A stretch of 28,961 bases of DNA from NCBI GenBank assembly GCA_001599595.1, contig BCHH01000006.1, forward strand, positions 1,650,216-1,679,176, given 5' to 3'. The notes under the pieces are model-generated. The model was not told where the DNA came from, made no database searches, and saw only the letters and a list, made by a program, of their open reading frames with translations. This DNA is from Beverwykella pulmonaria (lineage: Eukaryota; Ascomycota; Dothideomycetes; Pleosporales; Melanommataceae). Shown here piece by piece: positions 1-9,730 of this stretch. Each line of letters opens with the position of its first letter. The stretch's first letter is position 1. Made by a program: the position numbers and the translations under genes.

Positions 1-384
1 GTGGCCTTCTCGCTCGACGGCAAGCAGCTGGCGTCCGCTTCCTGGGACAACACCGTCCGGCTCTGGGATGCAGGCTCGGGGGCGCCGCTACAGACGCTCG
101 AGACTGGCTTTGTCACATATCTTTCTTTCTCTGATGACAGCACTTCTCTCCAGACTAATATAGGGTCATTTCCTATCTTAACCTCTTTTTCTAACGTTGC
201 CGCTGTTTCCCAGTCGCAACTTCTACCATCTATTCTTGTTATAGATCAATGGGTTAGTCGACACACTAAGCCGATTCTTTGGCTTCCTCCTGAGTATCGG
301 CCAGGCGTCTCTGCTAGTCATAACAATACTGTTTGTCTAGGGAACAGTTCTGGAAGAGTCAGCTTTATTGAATTCGTTTGCTGA
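1..384 (+). CDS. WD40-repeat protein, C-terminal fragment (NACHT/HET-E-type)
   Basis: The reading frame is open from the first base and stops at 382-384, so this is only the 3' end of a gene that starts outside the window. The first ~34 residues form one WD40 blade: [21 protein letters not shown] has the expected start and the terminal R-L-W-D. The remaining ~90 residues are a non-repeat tail with D-Q-W-V and I-L-W-L-P-P-E-Y-R motifs and an ending in S-G-R-V-S-F-I-E-F. From family knowledge, this tail is typical of fungal NACHT-WD40 (HET-E/HNWD) proteins, the NLR-like receptors linked to non-self recognition. The NACHT and effector domains are not visible here, so the NLR assignment is inferred from the tail. 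The blade is more GC-rich than the tail, as seen in repeat-homogenised HNWD genes. Confidence 0.78.
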   Translation: MAFSLDGKQLASASWDNTVRLWDAGSGAPLQTLETGFVTYLSFSDDSTSLQTNIGSFPILTSFSNVAAVSQSQLLPSILVIDQWVSRHTKPILWLPPEYRPGVSASHNNTVCLGNSSGRVSFIEFVC

Positions 385-2730
385 AGTTGTCTAACTTATT
401 CTTCTGTCACGAGAGGCTATCGGTAGTTGATGTACAGTACCTGTCAGGCTGGTCGTTCGGAGGGCACAGTACCCTTGACAGTGTCACTCCGTGACATCTT
501 CATCCCCCTCACCACCCACCTCATTTGCAGAGTATCTCTCTTTAGACGACATGAACAGCCTAAGTGGCGACACATGTTATGTAATAGTCATTCTAAAATG
601 CAAATGCTTTAAATCATACAGTGTTATAATGAGAGAGTATGTACCGTAGCACAGTTCTCCCTGTTTCTATCAGTCTAGCACTTCTTAGCTTTATCTTCTA
701 ACAGACTAGGGTGGCGACCTTGGATGAATTTGCGTGCGACAGCAGGCACGAAACTGATAATAACTTCTTATCATCGCAATAAGAATCTAAGGCTTGGATA
801 AGACTCTTCTATCTGTATTGTAAGTAGTAAAAGTGTTGATAGGGATCTTACAGCTAGCTGCATAGTGGTGCGAGCACTAGTCGGCAAGGCATAAGACAGT
901 TGTACGGTGTACACAGCGTACGGGGATAGTAGGGTGGGCAACAGGTTTCTGGTTATTGCTCTGCTAATCTATGTACGAACGCGAGCGATATTTAATGAGG
1001 CGCGCTCGTGCACGGGCATCACGTGGTATAACCACGTGATCCCATACCGGGCTAGACATACTTTACGCCGTATCGCTCCTGCGTACGGACAAAAAGCTTA
1101 ATAGTAGTCCTGTAGCGAATGGAGATTGTTTTGCTATAAAAGAAGGCTCCAAGCTAATCAGGCCAGAAAGTGACGATGCGAGTGTAATTTGTAGGCTAAA
1201 AAGGTCCGAAACGTCCAAAGGTACCCTTCGTATTTTCCGGCGCAGTGGGTTTTCCGCCACCTAAGGGGGGACGTTAACTATTTTTACCAAGGGTTGAAAC
1301 GAGATGCTCAGTCGGTCCTCCATTGGGCATGATGCCATTGATTTAAAGAGTCATGGAGTTCGGATAGCTGGGGGGCTATTGTTTTCCCACAAGGTTCAAT
1401 GAAAATATGTATTAGTAACCTTTCGTCGTCGGTGAAAGTATGTAGCGTCGCTCCTCTTCACTTTCGCTTTACGCCGAGCTAAGCAGGGCCCACCCCTGAC
1501 CGCTACTTACTCACCTCTCTTGTAATACATTCTTCACTATCGCGCTTTTTCTCTGTCTTCTGATTCCAAACCCACCCAACCCCACTCCGACAAAATGTCT
1601 TTGAAGGCGTGCTCTACCAAGCTTAATACCCGCATTAATTGATTCCTTGACTATGAAGGTAATATCCCCGTTATGAGAAGTCATCTCATAGCAAGCACTT
1701 GCAGTGGCAAATAGAACAACACAAAGAAATTTCATGTCTGAAGTCTCGACATATTATCGAGCTATCCCGGAGCCATTTCTGTATGTCCTCAGTTCACGGT
1801 GGAGGATTTGAAGGTGATAAGTTTGATGCTCAACACTCTTCCAAATTCGGAACGAGCGAACTACATCAAGCCAGTCGACGTATGTGAGGATTCAGTATTT
1901 GGAGTAGACAAATTTCGGTGGATCAAAAGCGAGTAGGGTAGCAATGAGCAAGACTTACCTGAACCCATGTCTAGGGCAGAGGCGGGCGAACAGCGCCTCC
2001 ACGACGCGGAGCAATATGAGAATCAGATGAAAGATCTTAGCAAAGAGTGCCGGGACTACATTTGGTTATGTATTGTAGAAGCTTGTAGTATTGACATGGC
2101 TGCATATTGCATTATTTTATAAAGGTATACACGTCAACGACATCACATCGCGACACTGTGACGGGAAAAGCGCAGAAGTGACCTGCGGGCTCTTCACAGC
2201 TTGCATGGAGCCTTGAGAACAGGTTTATTTATTCCTTATTTTAAAATTAGTACATGATACTTCGTTCGGGTTACATTCATTTTGATACAACAGGGAGGTG
2301 CTAAAAAGCTCTAAGGCTGGCGGAATAGCCCCGTCAACATGACCTCGGTCCCTGAACGTAAACGCTAGGCTGTTCATGTAAGTCAACGTGTCAGGCCATG
2401 CACGCAAACTGTGTACGCGAGCAAAGTTTAACTAGGATGTTCTGCAACTAGCGATACCTGCCTACTAATTCTCCCTACTAATAAGCCTCTTCTGACCAAA
2501 ATGATAGGCGCAATACAGCAAAAGGATGCAGCATATTGCCTCCGGTTTCGCATCGAATTGACTTCGGCGTCAGTTCGGAGTGCCCTCGTCATCTACAAAG
2601 CTTCATCTGCCGTCTCATTCCAAGGTACTGGTACTCGATAGGCTACCCTTTTCTCCAACAAACTCACCATCTCCTTCTCCTTCTTATAGAAGCAGTATCT
2701 ATAGTCCTTAAAGCAGCCTCACTTTCCATT
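385..2730. other. Long intergenic stretch without a convincing gene
   Basis: About 2.3 kb. All open frames are short (under 75 codons before 2536), lack recognisable domains and show no coherent splice structure. The one clear structural element is the perfect hairpin at 1018-1040, listed separately. The last ~200 bases contain a plausible 5' leader for the methyltransferase, including a possible leader intron (donor GTACTG after 2621, acceptor CTTATAG just before 2690). Degenerate transposon sequence cannot be excluded by eye. Confidence 0.6.
1018..1040. repeat. Perfect 10-bp inverted repeat with two CACGTG cores
   Basis: ATCACGTGGT (1018-1027), ATA (1028-1030), ACCACGTGAT (1031-1040). The arms are exact reverse complements, and one bulged base (1017) lets flanking GGG (1014-1016) pair with CCC (1041-1043). 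Each arm contains the E-box CACGTG bound by Cbf1-type bHLH factors. It could be a paired binding site, a hairpin, or part of a decayed element; no nearby gene explains it. Confidence 0.7.
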
Positions 2731-3555
2731 ATGTCCGGACCATACCTCCATGGTCACCACGCGTCGGTCCTACGTTCACACTCGTGGCGAACCGTCGAGA
2801 ACTCGTGTCCACATCTGCTTCCATACCTCAACAACCCATGCCTCACGATCCTGGATGTCGGTTGTGGCCCAGGGACCATCACAACTGACCTCGCATCTCG
2901 CGTTCCTCAGGGCTTTGTCCTCGCCATCGATCCCTCGGCCGAAGTTATCGAGAAAGCAAGAAAACACGCAGCAGAGAAGAGAATAACGAATGTGCGGTTT
3001 GAGGTCGGGGACATATTCAACTGGAAATTGTTGGAGGGCGTGGAAGAAGGGGGGTTTGATATTGTGCATGCACATCAAGTTCTACAGCATCTACAAGACC
3101 CACTGAAAGCATTGAAAGAGATGAGGCGTCTCACAAAGTCGGGCGGAGTCGTCGCAGTCCGGGATGTAGACTACTCTGCGATGAATTGGTATCCCGAAGT
3201 CGAAGGCATGCGCAAGTGGCTGGACTTGTACATGGCTGTCGCGAAAGGGATTCAGTGTGATCCTAACATAGGGAAGAGATTGCATGCCATAGCCATGGAG
3301 GCCGGGTTCGCAAGAAGCGACATCGAAGCGAGTGTTGCAGCATGGACTTTTAGCACGCCGGACGAGAGGGAGTTCTGGTGTGGTCTTTGGGCTGACAGGA
3401 CGGTTCAGAGCGAATTCAAGCGCAAGGCGATAGAGAGCGGATTCGCGAAGGAAGACGAGTTGCAGAAGATTGCCGAGACGTGGAGGGAGATGGAGAAAAA
3501 AGAGGATGGATGGTTCGCGGTGATCCATGGACAGATCATATGCCACGTCAAGTAG
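2731..3555 (+). CDS. Class I SAM-dependent methyltransferase (UbiE/Methyltransf_11 type)
   Basis: A single-exon gene of 274 residues. The frame is open upstream to 2536 but without an ATG; the ATG at 2731 is chosen because it begins the conserved N-terminus just before the Rossmann fold. Motif I, LDVGCGPG (residues 41-48), binds S-adenosylmethionine; the acidic residue after strand 2 is D67 in LAIDPS. A post-motif segment, VLQHLQDPLKALKEMRRLTK, followed by GGVVAVRDVDY, matches motifs of the UbiE/COQ5-like family. There is no signal peptide or membrane segment, so it is probably cytosolic. The substrate cannot be read from the sequence. Such ~275-residue enzymes are common in ascomycetes, both free-standing and in secondary-metabolite clusters; no synthase gene lies in this window to suggest a cluster. 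Fold confidence is high; role unknown. Confidence 0.87.
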   Translation: MSGPYLHGHHASVLRSHSWRTVENSCPHLLPYLNNPCLTILDVGCGPGTITTDLASRVPQGFVLAIDPSAEVIEKARKHAAEKRITNVRFEVGDIFNWKLLEGVEEGGFDIVHAHQVLQHLQDPLKALKEMRRLTKSGGVVAVRDVDYSAMNWYPEVEGMRKWLDLYMAVAKGIQCDPNIGKRLHAIAMEAGFARSDIEASVAAWTFSTPDEREFWCGLWADRTVQSEFKRKAIESGFAKEDELQKIAETWREMEKKEDGWFAVIHGQIICHVK

Positions 3556-3925
3556 TGCAATGCATCGGCTGCTCTAGGAAGAATAGGGAGGAATGCTTCT
3601 GGCTTTCGCCGTCTCCTTATTCCAAAGCAAAAGGAAATCATCCCCACGCTTGCCTCTCCTTCCCACCCAATCCCGGCAGTCGTGACAAACGCCGCCGCTG
3701 CCGCGTTGCGCCCGTCATCTGACTCCGCATACATTAGCTGTCACACCTGCATGCCTTGGGCCGCTTCCTTTATCTACCCCACCACCCCGCTCCAAGCTCC
3801 AAGCTCCAAGCGCTCTACGATCATACAGGTAACCGCACGACCGTTCCCTTCAAGAAGCACTTCCACACATCCACCCTTCCCTTCCCTTCCCTTCCATCAA
3901 CACCACTTCGTTCAACGACGTCAAC
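3556..3925 (+). promoter_or_regulatory. Intergenic/promoter and leader of the microprotein gene
   Basis: This holds the methyltransferase 3' end and then a leader rich in C and T. It has three tandem copies of GCTCCAA (3789-3809), four tandem copies of CTTCC (3876-3895), and a CAAC-rich stretch ending in GTCAAC immediately before the ATG at 3926. Pyrimidine-rich tracts followed by a CAA-rich leader are a known feature of strongly expressed genes in filamentous fungi. This supports a real, well-transcribed gene downstream; no clear TATA box is seen. Confidence 0.45.
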
Positions 3926-4092
3926 ATGTACACTACTACGGTACTCGTCGACTCAAACCATACAAACTGCCCCAAGTGCGGCGCTAGCATGTCGAGCGAT
4001 ACTAAGACCTGCGGATCCTGCGGCGCTGTGAGTCTCTCGCGTCCACCTGTTTTGTCACTTGCTCATGCGTCATGTAGTCCTGCCCCGTTTAA
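3926..4092 (+). CDS. 38-residue cysteine-rich zinc-knuckle-like microprotein (two exons)
   Basis: Exon 1 is 3926-4027 and exon 2 is 4078-4092, split by a 50-nt intron with a canonical GTGAGT donor, a GCTCAT-type branch and a GTAG acceptor. The spliced product is 38 residues. Cysteines sit at 15, 18, 29, 32 and 36: CPKCG, ten residues, CGSCG, then A-S-C-P-V at the C-terminus. Two CxxC pairs spaced like this resemble a zinc ribbon, which would bind one zinc ion; the fifth cysteine four residues further on is unusual. If the intron were retained the frame would run to ~102 residues of low-complexity sequence, which argues for splicing. The start context (CAACATG) and pyrimidine-rich leader suggest strong expression. 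No signal peptide. I do not recognise a named family. A short metal-binding or metallothionein-like role is possible but is inference. Confidence 0.58.
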
Positions 4093-5066
4093 GTGGTATT
4101 CGTCGGAGAGACGCGTTCGGTCAGCAAGGCCGGATACGATTGGCATAGGTTGTCGGAGCAAGGCTGCGGAGTTGATGCATAGGAAAGGCAAGTCTGCACA
4201 TGGGAGCAGGGGAAGGAATGGGTACGGGAACTAGAATGGACATGCCATAGCCGGTATCGGTGAATTGGAATCAACATCTGATAGGAACCCTCTTTTTCCT
4301 TGCACAATGCTAGTGTGATATGTATGCGTGTGGATTCACCTCTGTCTCTCTGCCTTTGCTTCTCACGTCGTCTCGGTTTCCATGTTCAATATCTAATGCA
4401 ATCCTGCTTTGCGCTATGCGCTTCGTGTTTCCTTTTTTTGCTGTGCATTGCGGACTTATTTGAGGAGTAACCCGATGGTAAGCGATACGCCGTCGCCCTT
4501 CGTAATAGCGTCTTCGGTTCAACCGAAATCCCCGATATCCGTTCATCTCCAACCGTGTTGAAGCCCAGTTTGTTAACAGAGACTTCGGCGGGATCCTAAT
4601 CGATTTGGTAATTTTAAGCCCTCTTCTCCTAGCCCTCAAAGGTGTTTTATTTTACCCGAAGTCCCAGCATTATGAATGAGGTGAAGATTGAGATCCAGCG
4701 AGTAGATGTGGTGGGTATGGGGCACAACAAGAGAAGAGGTACGGAAACCAAGTAAAGGAGAGTGTTATTAACGACAACCTTGGTATCCTGAAGTGAAAGC
4801 GAATGGGAAAATTAAATCAAATCCGTGACTTTGCTTAAATCCGACGACTGCTGTCAGTGTTTGATATCACTTTCCTCCATCTCCATAACAGAATATAGCA
4901 GTTTCCATTCTTCTTTCCCTCATATCCATAAGCCAGAGAGTTCTCACAGGGCCACAAGGAAAGATTCAAGTCAAGATCTTAGAGGAATTCATAGCCAGGG
5001 TTGGACGTCATCCGATAATAATGCGCAACTACGCATACACGACGAACTTGTCATTACCCCTTCCCC
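4093..5066. other. Convergent intergenic region
   Basis: This separates the 3' ends of the microprotein gene (+) and the TRI14-like gene (-). No open frame here has a recognisable domain. The only structure noted is a short perfect stem, TTCGGTT C AACCGAA, at 4513-4527. Presumably it holds the 3' UTRs of both genes. Confidence 0.55.
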
Positions 5067-6348
5067 TTACTGTCTCAACAGCCTATCCACCTCCTCGGTA
5101 ATGTCAACCATTGGGAAACTCGACCTATTTCCCCCACTCGGCCCATCAGCAAAGAACTCCTCGATTATGAAAACCCTCGTCCCGATCTGCACCGTCCCCG
5201 TCACGAACCCGCCATTCGCCGCCGCCACCTTGTTACTCACCTGCCCCAGTCCTTCTGCGCTATCCCACTTACCGTCTTTGGACCTCAGCACCTCAACCCC
5301 TGACGCATCAACGGCCGCGAGCAGGACGGTGCCGTTGTATCTAGGCGGTAGCTGTATCGCGTCCGTGCCGGCGATGCTGCGGTTATTCGATATGGGAATG
5401 GGTACAGGGACGCCTTTGGGGAGGGTCGTATCGAATTTCACGAGCGAAGAACTGGTAAGCCCCGCGTTATCATTCGCAAGCAACATGTCGCCACGGGCCG
5501 CAAGGCCCGCCATCCCGTTCTTCGTCGAGGCAGCAGGGCTCTTGAACCATTCGTTCACCACTGGTGCACTCCCACCCTCTACCCGGAGAATGCTCCCCGG
5601 AAAGGAACCCACGACGTAGATGTTGCCCCGGCTGTCGAACTCTAGGTCTTGGAACCCGCCGTAGGTGCCCCGTGTCGTTTCTGTGAGGTTTAGCCGGTAG
5701 ATTTCGGATTTGGACGTGGGGTCGAAGAGAAGCAGCATGTTCGTCCCGGATACGTCTTTGCCTTGGGTTGCGAATGCTGCAGCGGCATCGACAACGATGG
5801 ATATCAAGTTTGTGTGGGGGTTTGCGGCAACGCCTAAAAGGCGGGATGCAAGATCAGCAAATGGCTAGAAATTTTAAGGGTTGAGTACAACTTCTTAAGC
5901 TGCACATGTACGTCCGGTACGCGTCTTGCATATACGTATACATGGCAGTAGAAATTTGAAGGTGTACCCTGCAGTTACGCACCTCCAATGTGGAATTCGG
6001 GGTTTCGAGTGATGTGGTCAAATTCAATTACTGTTGTGTTTTTGAGGTAGGGGTCGTACACGGCGACGGAGGCGTTGAATAGGACACTGTAGAAAGTTTA
6101 GCATGGTGACTAAACGCATAAGAACGGGCATTGAATAGGTCTGCATACCCAAGGTACAGAAGACACGAATTATTGTCAAAGTCCGCATTCTCAGGGTACA
6201 GGCCTTGTTGGTTGATGGTGAATGTACCATTTACATCTGGGCAGGGGGCGCGCTTCTCTAATTGGGTTGCGGTTGGGAAAGCATTGACTGCGATTGTCGA
6301 TGCGAGAAGCATCAGTGTTCCAATTGAGCGGATCAAGGATTCAAACAT
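5067..6348 (-). CDS. Secreted TRI14-like / SMP-30-fold beta-propeller protein
   Basis: Three exons on the minus strand: 6348-6149, 6086-5983, 5833-5067. Introns are 62 nt (GTATGC donor, GCTAAAC branch, CTACAG acceptor) and 149 nt (GTGCGT donor, TTTTAG acceptor). The product is 356 residues. It has an N-terminal signal peptide (hydrophobic core LMLLASTIAVNA) followed by L-E-K-R, a possible Kex2 site. The segments CPDVNGTFTINQ, ENADFDNNSC, RNPEFHIGGVA and IVVDAAAAF, the repeated blade-like stretches (GGFQDLEFDSRGNIYVVGS) and the end FPMVDITEEVDRLL resemble the fungal TRI14-like family, a six-bladed propeller group named after a gene of the Fusarium trichothecene cluster. Biochemical activity of the family is not established to my knowledge. 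There is no trichothecene synthase or other cluster gene here, so it is probably a free-standing paralogue. N-glycosylation sites (NGT, NLT, NNR) are present. Confidence 0.85.
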
Positions 6349-7721
6349 CTTTTCGAGAGAGAGATTGGGGAATGCAAAGAGGCGACGTCGAGTTCATATA
6401 TACTCGACACCTTCAAGTCCCGATGGAACACTTAAACACAAAGTACGCAGGCCGGATAAATGATGGTCGAAGTTTAAGTTCATATCGATCTAGATTATAA
6501 GGCTGAATTTTGCAGCGGGAGATCTGCTAATTACAGGCCAGGGTTGTTTAGGCGAACTCTACGTGATATCCATCGAGGATTTCGGCCATAGTACAACTTC
6601 TTCCTACATACAAAGAGAATTCTAGCAAGAAGGCAGATGTATTGATCCATTGAGGCCTGAGCTGCCCTGTCGTATGCGCTAGAGGGTATTCGCGCCAAGA
6701 AAGCGCTTCCAGAGGAGTTACTTACAGCCGGATTGTGAAATAATGTTGGAGATGGTTCCTGAGTCCTGTCATTGAATCGAAGATTGAAAAGCATTTGTGT
6801 ATCCGCTCTTGTTATGTTATCCTTAGGCACTACTATTCGGTGACGTTCACATTTCTCAAACTTTTCTTGCAGTGACAGGTTAAACCTCTTGTCTTATCTA
6901 AGTCTCCCGTCACATTCACAAACCTTGAGAGATTAGCGACTCGGCATCCACGGTATCACCTCCGGCGAGCTCGCAGGAGCCTCGAGCAATCTCAAGCGGA
7001 GGACAGGAAAATTATCTTAACTAGAAGTCCTTCTGTATCGGTCAGAAGCCAAAACAGGAACACGGGCATTGTCTGCTCGGAAATGCCAGAGTGGAGCGCC
7101 ACCTCAGTAGGATCGAAGCTTCTCGAAAACAAGACGTATTTCAATTTAAGGTATAGTGCCTTCATACTGAGCTTCGCAGGGTAAGCATACTCTGCCGAAA
7201 AGAGTGTACAAGGAAAAGAAAGACACATGAACAGATCACACTAAAATAATTCCCAGGTCAATTTCTATCTCCTCCACAAACTTTAATTCAGTAGCAAAAA
7301 GCAGCACTCGATTACTGAAACACCCCGCAATGAGAGATGGCAAGAATTCAGGGGTTCCGAACACTCATGCGGATCCCATATTCTCTTTTCGCGAGCGATC
7401 CATACCAGTGTGTGTAGGATTGCGTAGACGAGACAACGTGCAGAGGGTAGATGAGGGAACAGTGCAGCAAAGCATCGTCGAAATGGTCTAGCGACTGGCC
7501 GATAAATGGAGGTCCGATGATCGCCCCGAGCGCCTACTCCAATTCAGTGCCGAAGCCGACATGCTGACTCGCCCATGAAAACAGGTCAGATGTTTGCTCT
7601 CCGGCTTGCTTCCTGCAGCTAATCCGTTGCTGTGCTATTCAGCGTTCCGCGTTGGAATGGGCAATATAGTAGCCGAGAGAATGATGTTGTGCGCATCGTC
7701 GTTGATGCATTCCGGATTCAA
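6349..7721. other. Intergenic region without a convincing gene
   Basis: About 1.4 kb between the 5' end of the TRI14-like gene and the 3' end of the PIN-RGG gene, both on the minus strand. It should hold the promoter of the former. The longest frame (minus, 6531-6830, 99 codons) has no recognisable domain and no supporting splice structure. I see no tRNA or repeat. Confidence 0.55.
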
Positions 7722-9281
7722 CTAATTTGGTTCCCATAGCTTTCTCCTAGCTCCACGTATAGGGCTAGCTCGAGGAACGGGACGAGTGAAGGAGTCCGGG
7801 TCAATTGGTTGATTTGGGTCATGGCGAGGAGCTGGCGGCGCACGGAATGGTGGGCCCGGGGGGGCATAAGCTCCCCGAGGTGCAAAGCCTCCACGACCGC
7901 CACGGGGCGAACCACGACCACGTGGTGCGCCATAGCCTCCGCGTCCACCGCGTGGTCCATGGAGCTGGTTAGCTCGCCCAAAGTCATTTGGATCCAATAC
8001 ACGCTGGCCATTACCAGTCTGTGCTAGCGGTCCACGCGGAGCTCGCTTCAGGAGCATCTCGTCCTCGTCGTCAGAGTTAATCTGCCCTTTGCTATGGCTA
8101 GAGTGGCTAGACTTGGGTCGGGTTGCGGCTTTCTGCTCAACTGGTTTCTCGGCCAGGACGCGCGGTTTTGGCTCCTCCGATTCCAGCTTGTATACAGTCA
8201 AGCGATTTCGATACTCTCGTTCTTCGCGTGCAACGGCATCGCGGAGCTGCTCCAGGCGCTTAGCTCGGATGCCGAACTTGGAGGCAATGTTCTGCTTTGT
8301 CTGGTCGTTAGTGAGGAGGATGAACGACTCGAGGGCTGCATTGGGGTTGGTCTCCTTGTGGATTCTCCATAAAATGTGATTGAAGAGTGGCTGGAGGTGG
8401 ACGGGAACCGAGCTCCTGGGAAGTTTCGACTTCTCCGTTCGCGGCACTTCTGTGCTGTTGCGGGCTGTTCGATTGGGAGATTCCATGAGGAGGGCGTTTG
8501 CCTTTGTATTGTAGGGGTGGGCATTCTCGAGGGTTGCCTTCGGGTTGTAGGAACTGGCATTTCCGAGTTGAGCACTTCCAATGGAGGCTGCGCCCGCCGG
8601 AGATGCGCTATTTCGCGCCGTCTGCTCCGGAGACCCCATATGCAAAGACTCTTCCTTGTGGCTGTAGGGTCCGTTCTCGATGGAGCATCTCGAATTTGGG
8701 CTCTCTGGCGTCTTGGGCGTGTCGTCGAGGCTGTGCGTGGAGCTCATGGACGTGCCGTCGGAGACATCGAGGGCGTTGAAGGAGCTCTCCAAGTCCTCAT
8801 GGTAGTCGTCCTCATCGGACTCGGTGTCGTCTATCGAGAGGAGGGTCTCCGGGAGGAGAAATTCCTCGACCTCGGCCCAGGTGGCGTATGCTTCGTCGAC
8901 GCCCTCGAGCTGGACGCGGCCCGACGTCTCGACGGCCGGCATGGAGGTGATGTCATCGAGCCACTTGACGGTTTCGAGAGCGTCGGCATTCAGGCGTTCG
9001 TTGCCGTTCTTGAGGCGGTGGAGCTGGGTGAGAGCTATAGATGTGGTCAGTGGGGCTCTGGGCGGGCATTCTCATCCGCGCGTACTGTGGAGGGGGACGA
9101 AGAGGCGGATCGCATCGTTTGCGACCCACTTGCGGATCCCGTCACGGGTGCTCTTCTTGACACCGGCGATTAATGCCGTGTCATCCACAATGCAGTTGAA
9201 TATCTTGCGCGCCGGCATCTCAGGCGCTCGCATGCGAAGCTCATCGGGCTTGGGCCGTACGGGGAAGGAGATGCGGCGCAT
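7722..9281 (-). CDS. PIN-like domain protein with disordered middle and RGG-box tail
   Basis: Two exons: 9281-9086 and 9034-7722, with a 51-nt intron (GTACGC donor, CTGAC branch, CTATAG acceptor). The product is 502 residues. The ATG at 9281 has A at -3; an in-frame ATG at 9353 would add 24 low-complexity residues and is less likely. Residues ~26-135 look like a PIN-type nuclease fold: IVDDTALIAG (31-40) matches the first PIN strand with its acidic residue, followed by a helix-rich stretch and LHTLTQLHRL across the splice junction. The middle (~140-420) is acidic then Ser/Pro-rich with one helical block. The last ~80 residues hold RGG/RG repeats (GPRGGRGG, RGRGSPRGGRGG) typical of RNA-binding tails. 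PIN plus RGG suggests RNA metabolism, for example near NMD-linked PIN proteins such as Nmd4, but orthology and catalytic competence are not shown. The TRAX gene lies directly upstream in tandem. Confidence 0.72.
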
Positions 9282-9730
9282 CGTCGAGGGCGGGCGTGTG
9301 TCACAGCGTAGCGGGTGGTGTTGGTGGGTGGTGGGTGAGAGGGATGATGGCAATAGATGGGGCTAATGAAGACAGGATGGGCTCGTTGTGCGGCAGTTTG
9401 TTGGGCGGCGCCAGTACAATCCCTCAGCGACGTCTGGATTCAAGGTGCGAACATGGTGTGTGCGAGCGTTTGTCGCAGCAGAGCGAGTGGAAGTTGTGCG
9501 GAGGGCGTTGGCATGGTGCCTTCTATTCGCCGGGGGGAGGGTGGAGTAACGATGGAGAGGGAATGCATCATCGTCAAGTTGAAGTGGGCCGGAGATCTTC
9601 GTGGCGCAGGCACACCAGCCACAGGCACCACTTTCCGGTGTGTTGCTGTGTCCCCCCCACACGTGTCTCAGTCATGAAGTTAGACCATTGGTACATGATT
9701 AAGGAAATCCGCTTTCACAGCGTCGCTTGC
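9282..9730 (-). promoter_or_regulatory. Promoter region of the PIN-RGG gene
   Basis: 449 bp between the TRAX stop and the PIN-RGG start. The open frames here are low-complexity. It contains an ACACGTGT palindrome (9659-9666) next to a C-run, a possible bHLH-type site. Confidence 0.35.

Noticed and set aside
2536..2730. 65-codon N-terminal extension of the methyltransferase frame
   Set aside because: There is no ATG in it, and the methyltransferase fold begins after the ATG at 2731; it is more likely 5' leader.
4510..4530. Stem TTCGGTT C AACCGAA with a GGTTCAA word, checked as a tRNA B-box
   Set aside because: No A-box or acceptor stem is found around it; it is treated as a chance short palindrome.
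4825..5619. 264-codon plus-strand open frame
   Set aside because: It is the antisense shadow of the TRI14-like gene's third exon.
6531..7228. Two minus-strand frames of 78-99 codons
   Set aside because: They do not join in frame through consensus splice sites and match no known domain.
8376..9173. 265-codon plus-strand open frame
   Set aside because: It is the antisense shadow of the PIN-RGG gene, whose minus-strand frame has domain structure and a consensus intron.
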